A DNA stretch of 64,000 nt from Deltaproteobacteria bacterium. Its GTDB lineage: Bacteria > Myxococcota_A > UBA9160 > UBA4427. Below are positions 16,479 to 26,038 of this stretch, in pieces. Made by a program: the position numbers and the translations under genes. How positions within the stretch are numbered: position 1 is the stretch's first letter; each line of letters starts with the position of its first letter. Under the pieces are notes generated by a model. The model was not told where the DNA came from. It saw only the letters and a program-made list of their open reading frames with translations, and ran no database searches. The DNA lies in contig PBFW01000040.1 of assembly GCA_002719955.1 (NCBI GenBank), positions 1-64,000 on the forward strand, in the 5' to 3' direction.

Positions 16479-18521
16479 ATGTCCAAGAAGCTTCTGCTGG
16501 CCGACGACTCGGTCGTCATCCAAAAGCTCGTCGGGCTTTCATTCGCCAACGAAAACATCGAAATCATTTCGACGGATAATGGCGACGATGCCTTGATCCA
16601 GGCGCGGGAGATCCAACCGGATATCGTGCTGGCGGACGTCGTCATGCCTGGCCTCGGCGGATACGAGGTCTGCGAAGCCATCAAGCAGGACCCCGCCCTC
16701 GCACACACGCCCGTACTCCTGCTCACCGGAACCTTCGAGGCCTTCGACGAGGCCCGAGCTACCAGCGCAGGTGCAGACGGACAGATCACCAAGCCTTTCG
16801 AGGCCCAGGCCCTCGTCGAACGCGTAAACGAGGTGATGAACGCGACGGTCGAACTGGTGCAGACGACCTCGGTCGAAGATCCGGCCCCAGCCACCCCCCT
16901 CGCGGCCGAGGAGCCCAACCTCGAGCCGATCGCGGCCGTCTCGGCCAGCGACGCGAGCGAGTTCTTCGGCGAAAACGAGGACATCCTCGCGGCGATTGAT
17001 GCAACGCCGGAAATGGGCGTGGACGACCTCTCGCTGGACGTGACCCCGAACCCGTCGGCGTCACCCGCCTTCCCCGCCGGCGGCGATCCCAACGAGATCA
17101 CCACTTCCAATCTTTTCGGCGCACCCGGCGCTGACGCGCACGACGAACTCGCTACCCAAGACGGCACGATAGTGCTCGGCCAGGCGATGACGCCACATGC
17201 GGGTTCCGAAGCCTCGGCGGAGGACGACGAGACGATCGCGATGATGCCCGAAGCGGCTCCTTCACCACCGCCTACTTCAACGCCTACTTCAACGCCTATT
17301 TCGACCCCAGCTCCGACCCCCATCTCAACCCGTACGACAGCAACGACTCCGAGCCCGGAGCCGGACGGCGGCGGCGAAATGAGTCCCCCGAGTCCGTCGG
17401 TCGTCGCAGATCTCGACGCCAGGCTCGATGCTGCCCCGGAAGTCTTCGCTTCACCCGCCGCTTCGGTTTCCCCGCCGGAGACGGGCGGAGTCGCCACCGG
17501 CGGCGATACGGTCGTCCAGATTCCGGACGCCTCGGACCCCTTGGATTTCGGCCCGGCGAGCATCGCCTCGGAGGACCTGGACTTTGCCTTCGACGTCTCG
17601 GAGCAGGTCGCCGCCGAGAATGCAACCGACACGCTAGCCGATTCCTTTTCATCGCTCATGGATATCTCGGAATCACAGATCCTGGGTGCCTTCCCCGAGC
17701 TACCCGAGCCCACTGTCGAAAATGACGTCGCGGGATTGGATCCCTCTTCCGGCCGGGAAGCCTCCGATCAGGATCTCCTCTCGACCGAGGATCTCTCTGC
17801 CGCGTACGGCTTTTCGGCGGGTCGCGACGCCTCTACGGGTCGCGACGCCTCCACGGGTCGCGACGCCTCTACAAGCAACGACGCCTCGGCGAGTTACGAC
17901 GTTTCCTCGAGCGATCTCGCGACGGCCGATTTTTCGATCGCCCGGAACGATCCGCCGAATCCGATGCCGCCCCCTGAACCCGAAGAGCTCGAAGAATTGC
18001 CCAGACTTCCGAGCGCCCACCTGCCGATCATGGGGACGGCCGAACTCTTCGACGAATTGGCAACGGGCTCACCCCTCGAGGAAGTCGAGGCGCAGGCAGA
18101 GTTCAACGTTTCGGAAGATCTCGACGCCGCCGAGGACCTGCTCGAGTCCGATTTCAGCGAGGATACGAACAGCGCGGATCCGACCACCCGGTCGACGATG
18201 GACGCCGATCCCGGTCTGGACGAGGATTTCGCGATCGGGTCCAAGCCCGTACCCCGCGGCGATTCCAGTCTCGTCGGCAACATCGTGGGGTCGAGTCCTC
18301 CGCGGGGGGATCGTCGCATCCCGGACCTCACCCCCGTGATGGAGCAGCACATCCAGGAGACCCTCGAGAAAGTCGCATGGGAAGCCTTCTCGGATCTCTC
18401 GGAATCGATCGTCAAGCAGGTCATGGGCCGCGTGGAGCAGATCGCCTGGGAGGTGATTCCCGAAATGGCTGAAACCCTGGTGCGCGAAGAGATCCGGAAG
18501 ATGAAGGGCGAGGACGACTGA
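16479..18521 (+). CDS. Receiver-domain protein with long acidic linker and tryptophan-rich helical tail
   Basis: 680 residues. Receiver about 1-120 with KLLLADDSVVIQKLV, phosphoacceptor Asp53 in IVLADVVMPG and Lys in QITKPFEAQ. Then about 480 residues of acidic, Ser/Pro/Thr-rich, probably disordered sequence, including a PTSTPTSTPIST tract and a repeated GRDAST hexapeptide. The last ~80 residues hold two related amphipathic helices (VAWEAFSDLSESIVKQV and IAWEVIPEMAETLVREEI). As I recall, this receiver-plus-tail layout occurs in deltaproteobacteria, where tails of this kind are thought to mediate protein contacts or polar localisation. ATG 16479 lies 4 codons after an earlier ATG and has the better ribosome binding site. 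No DNA-binding or enzymatic output domain. Confidence 0.82.
   Translation: MSKKLLLADDSVVIQKLVGLSFANENIEIISTDNGDDALIQAREIQPDIVLADVVMPGLGGYEVCEAIKQDPALAHTPVLLLTGTFEAFDEARATSAGADGQITKPFEAQALVERVNEVMNATVELVQTTSVEDPAPATPLAAEEPNLEPIAAVSASDASEFFGENEDILAAIDATPEMGVDDLSLDVTPNPSASPAFPAGGDPNEITTSNLFGAPGADAHDELATQDGTIVLGQAMTPHAGSEASAEDDETIAMMPEAAPSPPPTSTPTSTPISTPAPTPISTRTTATTPSPEPDGGGEMSPPSPSVVADLDARLDAAPEVFASPAASVSPPETGGVATGGDTVVQIPDASDPLDFGPASIASEDLDFAFDVSEQVAAENATDTLADSFSSLMDISESQILGAFPELPEPTVENDVAGLDPSSGREASDQDLLSTEDLSAAYGFSAGRDASTGRDASTGRDASTSNDASASYDVSSSDLATADFSIARNDPPNPMPPPEPEELEELPRLPSAHLPIMGTAELFDELATGSPLEEVEAQAEFNVSEDLDAAEDLLESDFSEDTNSADPTTRSTMDADPGLDEDFAIGSKPVPRGDSSLVGNIVGSSPPRGDRRIPDLTPVMEQHIQETLEKVAWEAFSDLSESIVKQVMGRVEQIAWEVIPEMAETLVREEIRKMKGEDD
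17818..17874 (+). repeat. 18-bp in-frame tandem repeat inside the receiver-protein linker
   Basis: Three near-identical 18-nt units of the type GGTCGCGACGCCTCTACG encode the hexapeptide GRDAST, followed by a degenerate fourth (SNDAS). The repeat keeps frame, so copy number could change without breaking the gene. Confidence 0.7.
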
Positions 18522-18601
18522 ACCCGCCCACAGCGAGGCTGCGATAGACTCCCAGACCGGCGTCCCCTTGTCGCGGCCGCGCTCAGGAGCCTCGTTCAGC
18601 C

Positions 18602-19504
18602 GTGTCCGACCAACCTCACGCCGCGTCCGTCCCACCGATTTCCGAGTGGTCCGTCCTTCTGGATCTCGCGCTGGCCGAGGATATCGGTTCCGGCGACCTC
18701 ACCAGCACCCTCGTGGTCGACGCGGATCGAAGCGGGCGGGCCCGCATCGAGGCTCGCGAAGGGTTGGTCGTCGCCGGCCTGCCCGTCGCGCGCGAGGTCT
18801 TCCACAGGGTCGACGAGAACATCGATCTGGAGGGGATCCCGGGCGTCGAAGACGGTGTCCTCGCCGAGCCCGGACAGCCGCTCCTGCGAATTCACGGGCG
18901 TTATGCGTCGATTCTCAGCGCGGAACGAACGGCGCTGAATTTCCTCGGAAGGCTCTGCGGAATCGCCAGTCAGACGCGTAGGCTGGTCGATTCGGTGCGC
19001 GATCTCAGAACCGACCTCGTCGATACGCGAAAAACGACTCCCGGCTGGCGGATCCTAGAAAAATACGCCGTCGCTGTGGGGGGCGGACTGAACCACCGAA
19101 TCGGCCTCTTCGACGCACTGCTCGTCAAGGACAACCACATTGCCGCCGCCGGAGGTCTGGACTCCGCCGTCGAGCGCGCCCTCGCGAAGGCGCCGCAGGG
19201 GGTGCCGGTCCAAGTCGAGGTCGAGTCCGAAGCGATGGCGGATCGCGCGATCGAGCTGGGCTGCCGCTTCCTGCTCCTGGACAATCTCGACCCCGCGACG
19301 ATTCGATGCATCGTCGAACGTCACGCCGCGGAGACCGTCCTCGAAGCCTCCGGCGGAATCGCAGCGACGAATCTGCGGGAATTCGCCGAGACCGGCGTCG
19401 CTCGAATTTCGATGGGCGCCCTCACTCATTCGGTCATCGCCTCCGATGTCGCCCTCGAAGTCGACCTCCTGCCCGCCGAGGGTGCGGGGCCGAAGGCGCG
19501 ATGA
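18602..19504 (+). CDS. nadC: Nicotinate-nucleotide pyrophosphorylase (quinolinate phosphoribosyltransferase)
   Basis: A 300-residue enzyme making nicotinate mononucleotide from quinolinate and PRPP in de novo NAD synthesis. Signatures: LALAEDIGSGDLTS, ERTALNFLGRLCGIA, DTRKTTPGWRILEKYAV, GGGLNHRIGLFDALLVKDNH and VEVESEAMADRAIELG. The length is normal. GTG 18602 is the start that gives the usual short leader. Its stop overlaps the birA start by 4 nt (ATGA), and coaX follows, so three cofactor genes probably form one operon. nadA and nadB are not here. Confidence 0.95.
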   Translation: MSDQPHAASVPPISEWSVLLDLALAEDIGSGDLTSTLVVDADRSGRARIEAREGLVVAGLPVAREVFHRVDENIDLEGIPGVEDGVLAEPGQPLLRIHGRYASILSAERTALNFLGRLCGIASQTRRLVDSVRDLRTDLVDTRKTTPGWRILEKYAVAVGGGLNHRIGLFDALLVKDNHIAAAGGLDSAVERALAKAPQGVPVQVEVESEAMADRAIELGCRFLLLDNLDPATIRCIVERHAAETVLEASGGIAATNLREFAETGVARISMGALTHSVIASDVALEVDLLPAEGAGPKAR

Positions 19505-20529
19505 GCCCCCCTGGAAAGGGCGCCGCTGCGATCCTTTCGGCGCTGCGCGAGCAATCGGGGGCGCCGCTCTCCGGTGAAACCCTCTCGGCCCGGCTCGGGG
19601 TCAGTCGAGCCCAGATCTGGAAGCATGTCGGCACCCTGCGAAAGCGCGGCTACGAAATCGAGGGGGAGCCCGGCGGCGGCTATCGCCTCGGCGCACTGCC
19701 CGACCGGCTCTACCCCGAAGAGGTCCAGCTTGGCCTTTCCACCAAGTGGGTCGCTCACGCCTACGAGCACCTCGAAGAGACCGACTCGACCAATCGCGTG
19801 GCTTTCGAGCGCGGGCGGGAGGGTGCGCCGGCGGGCACGGTGATCGTCGCCGAGAGTCAGACCGCCGGCCGCGGACGCCTCGGCCGGCCATTCTACTCTC
19901 CGCCCCACAAGAACCTCTACACCTCGATCCTGCTGCGCCCGACGGGATCGATCGCCGACACGCCCACATTGATCCTCGGGGCCGCGGTCGCCGTCGCGGA
20001 GACGGTCGGGGCGTTCGTCGGAGACGATGCTCTCGTCGAGATCAAATGGCCCAACGACGTGCTCATCCGACGCCGAAAAACGTCGGGCATCCTGATGGAG
20101 AGCAGTGCCGAGGGCACCCGGATCGCGTTCGCCGTGCTCGGAATCGGCATCAACCTGAACATCGACCGCGAGACCTTTCCAGACGAATTCCGGCGGCACG
20201 CGACCAGTCTTGCGAGCGAGATCGGGGCGCCGGTGGACCGAATCGCCTTCGCTCGGACGCTCTTCGAACGCCTCGAGACCCAGCTGACGGCCCACGCCCG
20301 CGGCGGATTCGACGCGGTGCGCCCCCGCTTCGAGGCCTTCTTTCGAATGGCCGGCGAACCGGTGGGCATCGAGGAGATCGGTGGCCAGCGCATCGATGGG
20401 ATCGCGCTCGGCATCGCACCGGACGGCGCGCTCGAGATCGAAATCGTGGACGGACCCCGGCGGGGGGAAATCGTACGGGTGATGGCCGGGGACGTCACGC
20501 TGGCGAAGCCTACCGAGGACGCGCGATGA
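19501..20529 (+). CDS. birA: Bifunctional biotin-protein ligase / biotin operon repressor
   Basis: 342 residues. The N-terminal winged helix-turn-helix (LSARLGVSRAQIWKHVGTLR) implies DNA binding. The catalytic domain has QTAGRGRLGRPFYSPPHKNL, VEIKWPNDVL and AVLGIGINLN, all characteristic of biotin ligase. The C-terminal SH3-like domain (residues about 290-340) is complete. It makes biotinyl-AMP and loads biotin on carboxylase subunits; with the HTH it may also repress biotin genes. ATG 19501 overlaps the nadC stop. Followed 70 nt later by coaX. Confidence 0.95.
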   Translation: MSPPGKGAAAILSALREQSGAPLSGETLSARLGVSRAQIWKHVGTLRKRGYEIEGEPGGGYRLGALPDRLYPEEVQLGLSTKWVAHAYEHLEETDSTNRVAFERGREGAPAGTVIVAESQTAGRGRLGRPFYSPPHKNLYTSILLRPTGSIADTPTLILGAAVAVAETVGAFVGDDALVEIKWPNDVLIRRRKTSGILMESSAEGTRIAFAVLGIGINLNIDRETFPDEFRRHATSLASEIGAPVDRIAFARTLFERLETQLTAHARGGFDAVRPRFEAFFRMAGEPVGIEEIGGQRIDGIALGIAPDGALEIEIVDGPRRGEIVRVMAGDVTLAKPTEDAR

Positions 20530-20599
20530 TTCCCGCTCTGACGCATGATTCGCGGAGAATAGCTCGTGGCCCTTCACCGATCCGTTCCGCCGCAAAGGG

Positions 20600-21421
20600 A
20601 TGACTGATTTGAGCACGCCCGTTCTACTCGTAATCGACGTCGGAAATACGAATGTCTCGCTCGGCATCTACGACTACGACGATGCCCCGGAAAAGTCCGA
20701 GGGCAGGCTCTCGCAGCATTGGCGCGTCTCGACCCATCGAGAGCAGACCTCCGATGAACTCGTCATCTCCCTTTCCGCCCTCTTCGCGACCGAGGAGCGT
20801 GAAACCTGGGAGGTCACGGACGTGATTCTCTCGAGTGTCGTTCCACCGGTGGTCCCGATCTGGGAACGCGTCTCGAACAAGCTCTTCGGACAACAGCCCC
20901 AGATCGTCGGGCCCGGAATGCGCACCGGCATGCCGGTGCGCTACGAAAACCCCCACGAGGTCGGTGCCGACCGGATCGTGAACGCCGTCGCCGCCTTCGA
21001 GCTCTTCGGCGGACCGATCATCGCTGTCGACTTCGGGACCGCGACCACGTTCGACTGCATCTCCGGCCGCGGCGAGTACCTGGGCGGAGTCATCTGTCCG
21101 GGGATCCATATCTCGATGGAGGCGCTCTTCGAGCGCGCCGCGAAACTCCACCGGGTGGAGATCGCCCGGCCCAGGTCGGTCATTGGCCGAACCACGACCG
21201 GCGCCCTGCAGTCGGGCCTGCTCTACGGCTACGCGGGCCTGGTCGACTCGATGGTCGAGCGGATTCGCAAGGAGCTCGGTGCCAACGCGAAGGTGATCGC
21301 GACCGGGGGGCTCGCCCGCCGGATCGCAGCAGAATCCAAGGCGATCGAACAGGTCGCTCCCTTCCTCACTCTGGATGGGCTGCGAATCCTCTTCGAGAAG
21401 AATCGCAGCGAGCGGGACTGA
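20600..21421 (+). CDS. coaX: Type III pantothenate kinase
   Basis: A 273-residue ASKHA-fold kinase performing the first step of CoA synthesis. It shows LVIDVGNTNVSLGIYD (phosphate loop), PHEVGADRIVNAVAAFEL, IIAVDFGTATTFDCIS and ATGGLARRIA. ATG 20600 follows AAAGG. The birA-coaX neighbourhood is common in bacteria. Clearly the CoaX type rather than CoaA. Confidence 0.95.
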   Translation: MTDLSTPVLLVIDVGNTNVSLGIYDYDDAPEKSEGRLSQHWRVSTHREQTSDELVISLSALFATEERETWEVTDVILSSVVPPVVPIWERVSNKLFGQQPQIVGPGMRTGMPVRYENPHEVGADRIVNAVAAFELFGGPIIAVDFGTATTFDCISGRGEYLGGVICPGIHISMEALFERAAKLHRVEIARPRSVIGRTTTGALQSGLLYGYAGLVDSMVERIRKELGANAKVIATGGLARRIAAESKAIEQVAPFLTLDGLRILFEKNRSERD

Positions 21422-21431
21422 TCGCCGCGCC

Positions 21432-21449
21432 GGCCACACCTGGGTGGCC
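21432..21449 (+). terminator. Possible hairpin terminator after coaX
   Basis: GGCCAC-ACCTGG-GTGGCC begins 10 nt after the coaX stop. The 6-bp G+C-rich stem is plausible as a transcript end, but there is no clear T-run, so it is weak on its own. Confidence 0.3.
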
Positions 21450-21663
21450 CCTCCCCGCTTGTCGGGCCGCGACGACGCTCGCAGCCGTCCCAGCGATCTA
21501 GCATGTAGCCGAAATGCCATATAATCAAGTCATCTTATTGCGCGACCGATGCACTCTGCGGGAAGTTTTGCTGCGGTCCAGAGAGATACGGGTGTTCTCG
21601 ACCGATCGCAGCCCGTTCAATCCGCCTGGCCGAGTCGGTCCAGGCGGCCGGAGAAGCTGCACA

Positions 21664-22740
21664 TTGTCGGACGACACCTCGGGGACACAGAAGGTCAAGC
21701 TCAAGCTCTCCGCCCAGGCCGAGAAATATACCCGCCGTGACGCGCCGATCGAGGCACGCCAGATGGCCGCCCGCGGCGCCCTGCCGCTCGACCCCATCGA
21801 ACTCGCCAGCGTACTCTTCGTGCTCGCGAACGATCCGGAGGCGACGGTCAAGGATACCGCCCGCCGGAGCCTCGAAGAACTGCCCCCGCATCTTCTCTCG
21901 ACGGTCCTCAGCGGTCCGGTCCACTCCGCTTTGCTCTCCTTCCTCGCCCGTGTCCACAAGGAGGATGAGGCCCACTGCGAAGCCATCGCCCTGAACAATG
22001 CGACCGACGACACGACCATCGCCTGGCTCGCCACACTGCCCCACAGCCGGGTCGTCGATATCATCAGCCAGAATCAGGAACGCATGATGCGGACCGAAGA
22101 GATCGTCGACGCGCTCGGGGCGAACCCGCTCACCGGGCGCGCGGTCATCGAACGCATCCTCTCGTTCCTCGGACTCGAAGAGCGCGCCACAACGGAGGAC
22201 GATGATGACCCCCTCGACGAGTCCGAAGCCGAAGCGGCCGTGCTCGAGATGCTCGGAGAGGAGATGGGAGATGTGGCCCGACTCCTCGCGCAGGAGAGCG
22301 CGGACAAGGTCGAGGACGAAGTCGTCGAAGGCAGCCTCTACGCGGCGATCCAGAACATGACGGTGATGCAGAAGATCAAGCTCACCCGAATGGGCGGCAA
22401 GGAAGCCCGGTCCCTATTGATCAAGGATCGCAACCGGATCGTCTCGGCGGCAGTGCTCGGTAGCCCCAAGCTGACGGAGACGGAGGTCATCGCTTTCGCC
22501 CAGAACCGATCGATCGGAGAAGATCTCTTGCGCATCATCGCGAGCAAGCGCGATTGGACGAAGAGCTATCAGATCAAGCTGGCGCTCGTCACGAATCCGA
22601 AGACACCCCAACCGACCGCCATCAGCTTCATCAACCATGTCCAGGACAAGGACCTTCGGATGTTGATGAAGAGCAAGGACGTCTCGAGCAACGTGAGCGC
22701 CCATGCACGACGCATCCTGACCAAGAAGGGAAAGATCTGA
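21664..22740 (+). CDS. Conserved helical (HEAT-like) protein, first gene of the GTPase trio
   Basis: About 358 residues, wholly alpha-helical in character, with short degenerate repeats (SVLFVLANDPEATVKDTARR; TDDTTIAWLATLPHSRVVDI) resembling HEAT or DUF2336-type repeats, an acidic segment near the middle and a basic C-terminus (AHARRILTKKGKI). I recognise no enzymatic motif. TTG 21664 is chosen because GGAG lies 10 nt upstream and the text before it is not protein-like; an ATG at 21514 in the same frame has no ribosome binding site. The stop overlaps the GTPase start (TGATG). Probably a scaffold or regulator for the GTPase. Confidence 0.72.
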   Translation: MSDDTSGTQKVKLKLSAQAEKYTRRDAPIEARQMAARGALPLDPIELASVLFVLANDPEATVKDTARRSLEELPPHLLSTVLSGPVHSALLSFLARVHKEDEAHCEAIALNNATDDTTIAWLATLPHSRVVDIISQNQERMMRTEEIVDALGANPLTGRAVIERILSFLGLEERATTEDDDDPLDESEAEAAVLEMLGEEMGDVARLLAQESADKVEDEVVEGSLYAAIQNMTVMQKIKLTRMGGKEARSLLIKDRNRIVSAAVLGSPKLTETEVIAFAQNRSIGEDLLRIIASKRDWTKSYQIKLALVTNPKTPQPTAISFINHVQDKDLRMLMKSKDVSSNVSAHARRILTKKGKI

Positions 22741-23759
22741 TGCCCAACGTCAACGCAAGAATTCTGCTCTGGGGCATCGAGGGGTGTGGCAAGACCACGA
22801 CCCTTCGGACGATCCACTCGAAGCTGCAACCGGATCTCCGCGGCGAATTGCGGCAGGAACCGACCCGACTCGATCCGAGCGTCCACTACGAAACACTCCC
22901 GATCAGCCTCGGGCAAGTCGGAGACGTGGCGACCCATCTCGAGCTGATCGCGGTTCCCGGCGCGGATGACCAGATGATGACCCGAAAACAGCTGCTCGAC
23001 GAAGTCGATGGGCTCATCCTCGTGCTCGATTGCTCGGCCGAGCGGATCGGCGAGAATCGCGCGAGGATCAACGAACTGCGCAGCTCGCTCGAGGCCTATG
23101 GCCGAAGTCTCGATTCCTTCCCGATCGTTCTCCAGTACAATAAGCGCGACATCGCAGACCCCTTCGCCATCGAAGACCTGCACCGGCGCATCGGCCTCGA
23201 GCAGGCCGCGGTCTTCGAGACGATCGCGACGACGGGGCACGGCGTGCTCGCCACCCTTACGACGATCGCGAAGAATGTCGTTCGCTCGCTCAGAGGCGAC
23301 AGCCAGGAAATCGAGCCGGCCGCCGCGATCACGCCAGCCGTGCCGCAGGAGATCACTCAACCCACGGTCGAGATCGCGGAGCCCGTGCAGGATGAGACCG
23401 CGTTCCTCGAAGTCGAATCCGCTGAGGACCTCGTTCCCGCGGCTCACGAACTCCTCGAGGCCGCGATTCTCGCAGAGGGCGAAGCCGAGGACCTCGAGGT
23501 CATGGCGAACGCCGCCGAGCCCGACCTGAGATCCGACGGCACCCCCGACTGGGGCGCCGAGGAGGACGAGGCTTCGAAGCCCGAAATGAATCTGGCGGGG
23601 GATCTGCGGATCGTCTCCGTCGGCCAAGCCGCGCTCGAAGCGGACGGCGGCATTCGCCTCCCTCTCGTACTCGGAGATGAATCCGGTCAGTCCCGTAGCG
23701 TCGTACTCGCACTCCGACTCGAAGCGCTCGAAGCGCTCGAAGGCGACGGTCGCGACTGA
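22740..23759 (+). CDS. MglA-like small Ras-type GTPase with C-terminal extension
   Basis: 339 residues. The first ~195 form a GTPase domain: P-loop WGIEGCGKTTTLRTI, PGADDQ in place of the switch II DxxG, and NKRD as G4. This matches the bacterial MglA/SRPRB-like group, which controls cell polarity and motility. A long acidic Pro/Glu-rich linker (about 195-295) leads to a short beta-rich end. MglA itself is about 195 residues, so the extension is unusual. ATG 22740 overlaps the upstream stop, and its own stop overlaps the next start, so all three genes are coupled. No MglB-type activator (roadblock protein) is adjacent. Confidence 0.82.
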   Translation: MPNVNARILLWGIEGCGKTTTLRTIHSKLQPDLRGELRQEPTRLDPSVHYETLPISLGQVGDVATHLELIAVPGADDQMMTRKQLLDEVDGLILVLDCSAERIGENRARINELRSSLEAYGRSLDSFPIVLQYNKRDIADPFAIEDLHRRIGLEQAAVFETIATTGHGVLATLTTIAKNVVRSLRGDSQEIEPAAAITPAVPQEITQPTVEIAEPVQDETAFLEVESAEDLVPAAHELLEAAILAEGEAEDLEVMANAAEPDLRSDGTPDWGAEEDEASKPEMNLAGDLRIVSVGQAALEADGGIRLPLVLGDESGQSRSVVLALRLEALEALEGDGRD

Positions 23760-26038
23760 TGCGCCGGCGACTCGGTATATGGGGCGCAACAGAAGAGTCC
23801 TTGCGACTCCTGCGCCTGCTATCGGGCAACCCGGATGTAGAGGTCACGCGCATCTTCGACACCGAGGTCGCGAACTCTCTCGAACGCGCACGCGGACTCG
23901 GGGCAGCGCTCGCACACCATATCGCGCCGCTGCTCGTCGACGACACCGCCGCATTCTTCGCGGAGCAAGATTTCGACGCGATCGTCGATTCGAGTGGTGA
24001 TTTTGCGAATCACGTCCCCGCCGGCCCGCGATCGGCGCTTCAGGTCGTCACCCCTCTGACCGCTCGTCTGCTCTGGGGCTACGGAGTGGCCCCCCGTGAT
24101 CGCAAGGCCGAACTCCTCCAGGCCCTCCACGAGGTCGTCGAATCCGTGGACCTGACGGTCGAGGCAGACGAACTCTTCGAGCGAATGCTCGAGATCGCCG
24201 TGGGGGTCACCGGCGCCGAGGGAGGCAGCTTGATGCTGATCGATCCCGGCGCCGAGGTGCTCAGGATTCGCGTTGCGCAGGGAGTCGAGCCCGAGCTCTG
24301 GCCCAAGATTCGTGTCGCCCTCGGCCAGGGGATCTCGGGGAAGGTCGCCACCGAAGGTCGCCCGATCCATATCCGTGGCCGTGCCGACGCCCGCACCTAC
24401 GATCTCGTCCGCAACCGCGTCGATGTCGAGTCTGCGCTCTGTGTTCCGCTGATCCATCACGGAAAGGTGTTGGGCGTGCTCAACGTCCATCACTCCCGAC
24501 ACGCCGATGTTTTTTCTGACGAGGACCTCCAGTTCATGGAGCAGCTCGCGAGCCTCGATGCCCAGATCATCGCCCGCGCTCAGGAGCACGAGAGCCTACG
24601 CACACAAGCCGCGCGATACGACGCCGTCCGGGAAGTCCAACGCGTCCTCCGAGGGTCCGCGATCCTCTCCGACCGCCTGGAGGAATTCTGTCAATTCGTC
24701 GCGGAGCGATCGGGTCAGGGCATCGCCCATCTCTATCTGCGCGAGGGCGACGGGGGCCTGCGCATGATGGCGACCTCGCTCGTCGGGGGTGGTTTTGGCG
24801 GCGAATACCGGCTCGCGCCCGGCGCGGGCGTCGACGGAGACGCCATTCGCAACCAACAGACCAGCGTCCTGAGACACGAGGACGGTCGCATCGGCTACGC
24901 CGCGATTCCCCTGGTCGCGGGCTCCCAGCTCGTCGGCTTGCTGTCGATCCAGGCGGGCCCAACTTGCGAACAGAGCCGGAGCACGCTCGAGAGCTGGCAG
25001 GAGATTGCCGCCGCCGCGGCCGATACCATCACCCGATCGGATCGCGAGGCCCGAATGGCCACGCGGGCCGAGCGGGTCAACGCGATCAACGAAACCTCGA
25101 TTCGAATGCTCTCCTGCTCGAAGCCCAACGAAGTCGCGCGCTTGGCGACCTCTTCCGCGGCGATGATCCTCGAGGCCGATCACGCGATTCTACGTCTCCA
25201 GGACCCGACGACCCGCCGCTATTCGATCCGCTCGTATTTCGGTGCGGCGGAAGGAAGTGGCCAGGAATCGCTCTTCCAACTCGACAAAGCGGTGACGGTC
25301 GATTCGATTCGACGCCGCGCTCCCCATCTGATCCAGGATGCGAGTCTCGATCCAAAGCTCGGCGAACTCGTTGATGAGATGCGCTCGGTCCTGACCGCGC
25401 CGCTCGAGCGCAACGGCGAGATCGTGGGCTCGATCGCTGTCTATGACAAAGTCGCGCTCGACCGCTTCTTCGCCAGTCGATTCGACGACGAGGACTTGCA
25501 GGTCTTCGGCCGATTTGTCTCCTACGTGGAACGCGCCCTCGACCACGCGCTCTCCCACAGCGAGAACCAGCAGCATCGGAATTTCGACAAAGAGACGGGG
25601 TTGCCGAACGAGAGCTACCTCAGCAAGCGTCTGAGCGAAGAGATCGCGCGGGCCGCGGGGCGTGAGAATGCCCTCACCGTCTGTGTCTGCAGACTCGAAA
25701 ACCGCGATGAGCTCCTGTCCGAGGCGGGAAACGCACACGTGGGTCGCGTGATCCGATGCCTGGCGGAGTCGCTCCAGACGAATCTGCGCGAATTCGACGT
25801 GTTGGCTCGTATCGATCGCGACGAGTTCGCAGTCCTGATGCCCGAGCCGGGTCGGACGCCGGGTGAACGCGTTTTCGAACTGGCACGCGCCGTCGCCGAT
25901 CTGGTCTCGAAGAACGAGTCGTTGAATCAGCCCGTTCGTATCGGTCTCGCATTCGGCTACGGGAGCCATCCCGCGGACGGAACCGATCGCGAAGCATTGC
26001 TCGCACACGCCCGGGAGCCTCGGATCAGGATGGTCTAG
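23759..26038 (+). CDS. Multi-GAF protein with N-terminal Rossmann-like domain and degenerate GGDEF domain
   Basis: 759 residues. N-terminal ~110: Rossmann-like (LGIWGATEESLRLLRLLSG). Then about three GAF domains (near 125-280, 290-430 and 445-610), the first the most typical (ALGQGISGKVATEGRPIHI, DVESALCVPLIHHGKVLGVL). C-terminal ~620-755: a diguanylate-cyclase fold starting DKETGLPNESYL, with the active-site loop RIDRDEFAVLMPEPG, i.e. DRDEF instead of GGDEF. It is therefore probably a non-catalytic sensor or binding domain. ATG 23759 overlaps the GTPase stop. A ligand-sensing input for the GTPase trio is a reasonable inference. Confidence 0.83.
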   Translation: MRRRLGIWGATEESLRLLRLLSGNPDVEVTRIFDTEVANSLERARGLGAALAHHIAPLLVDDTAAFFAEQDFDAIVDSSGDFANHVPAGPRSALQVVTPLTARLLWGYGVAPRDRKAELLQALHEVVESVDLTVEADELFERMLEIAVGVTGAEGGSLMLIDPGAEVLRIRVAQGVEPELWPKIRVALGQGISGKVATEGRPIHIRGRADARTYDLVRNRVDVESALCVPLIHHGKVLGVLNVHHSRHADVFSDEDLQFMEQLASLDAQIIARAQEHESLRTQAARYDAVREVQRVLRGSAILSDRLEEFCQFVAERSGQGIAHLYLREGDGGLRMMATSLVGGGFGGEYRLAPGAGVDGDAIRNQQTSVLRHEDGRIGYAAIPLVAGSQLVGLLSIQAGPTCEQSRSTLESWQEIAAAAADTITRSDREARMATRAERVNAINETSIRMLSCSKPNEVARLATSSAAMILEADHAILRLQDPTTRRYSIRSYFGAAEGSGQESLFQLDKAVTVDSIRRRAPHLIQDASLDPKLGELVDEMRSVLTAPLERNGEIVGSIAVYDKVALDRFFASRFDDEDLQVFGRFVSYVERALDHALSHSENQQHRNFDKETGLPNESYLSKRLSEEIARAAGRENALTVCVCRLENRDELLSEAGNAHVGRVIRCLAESLQTNLREFDVLARIDRDEFAVLMPEPGRTPGERVFELARAVADLVSKNESLNQPVRIGLAFGYGSHPADGTDREALLAHAREPRIRMV

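Noticed and set aside
17818..17874. Short repeat array as a CRISPR or iteron set
   Set aside because: Contiguous, in frame, encodes a GRDAST repeat inside a protein linker.
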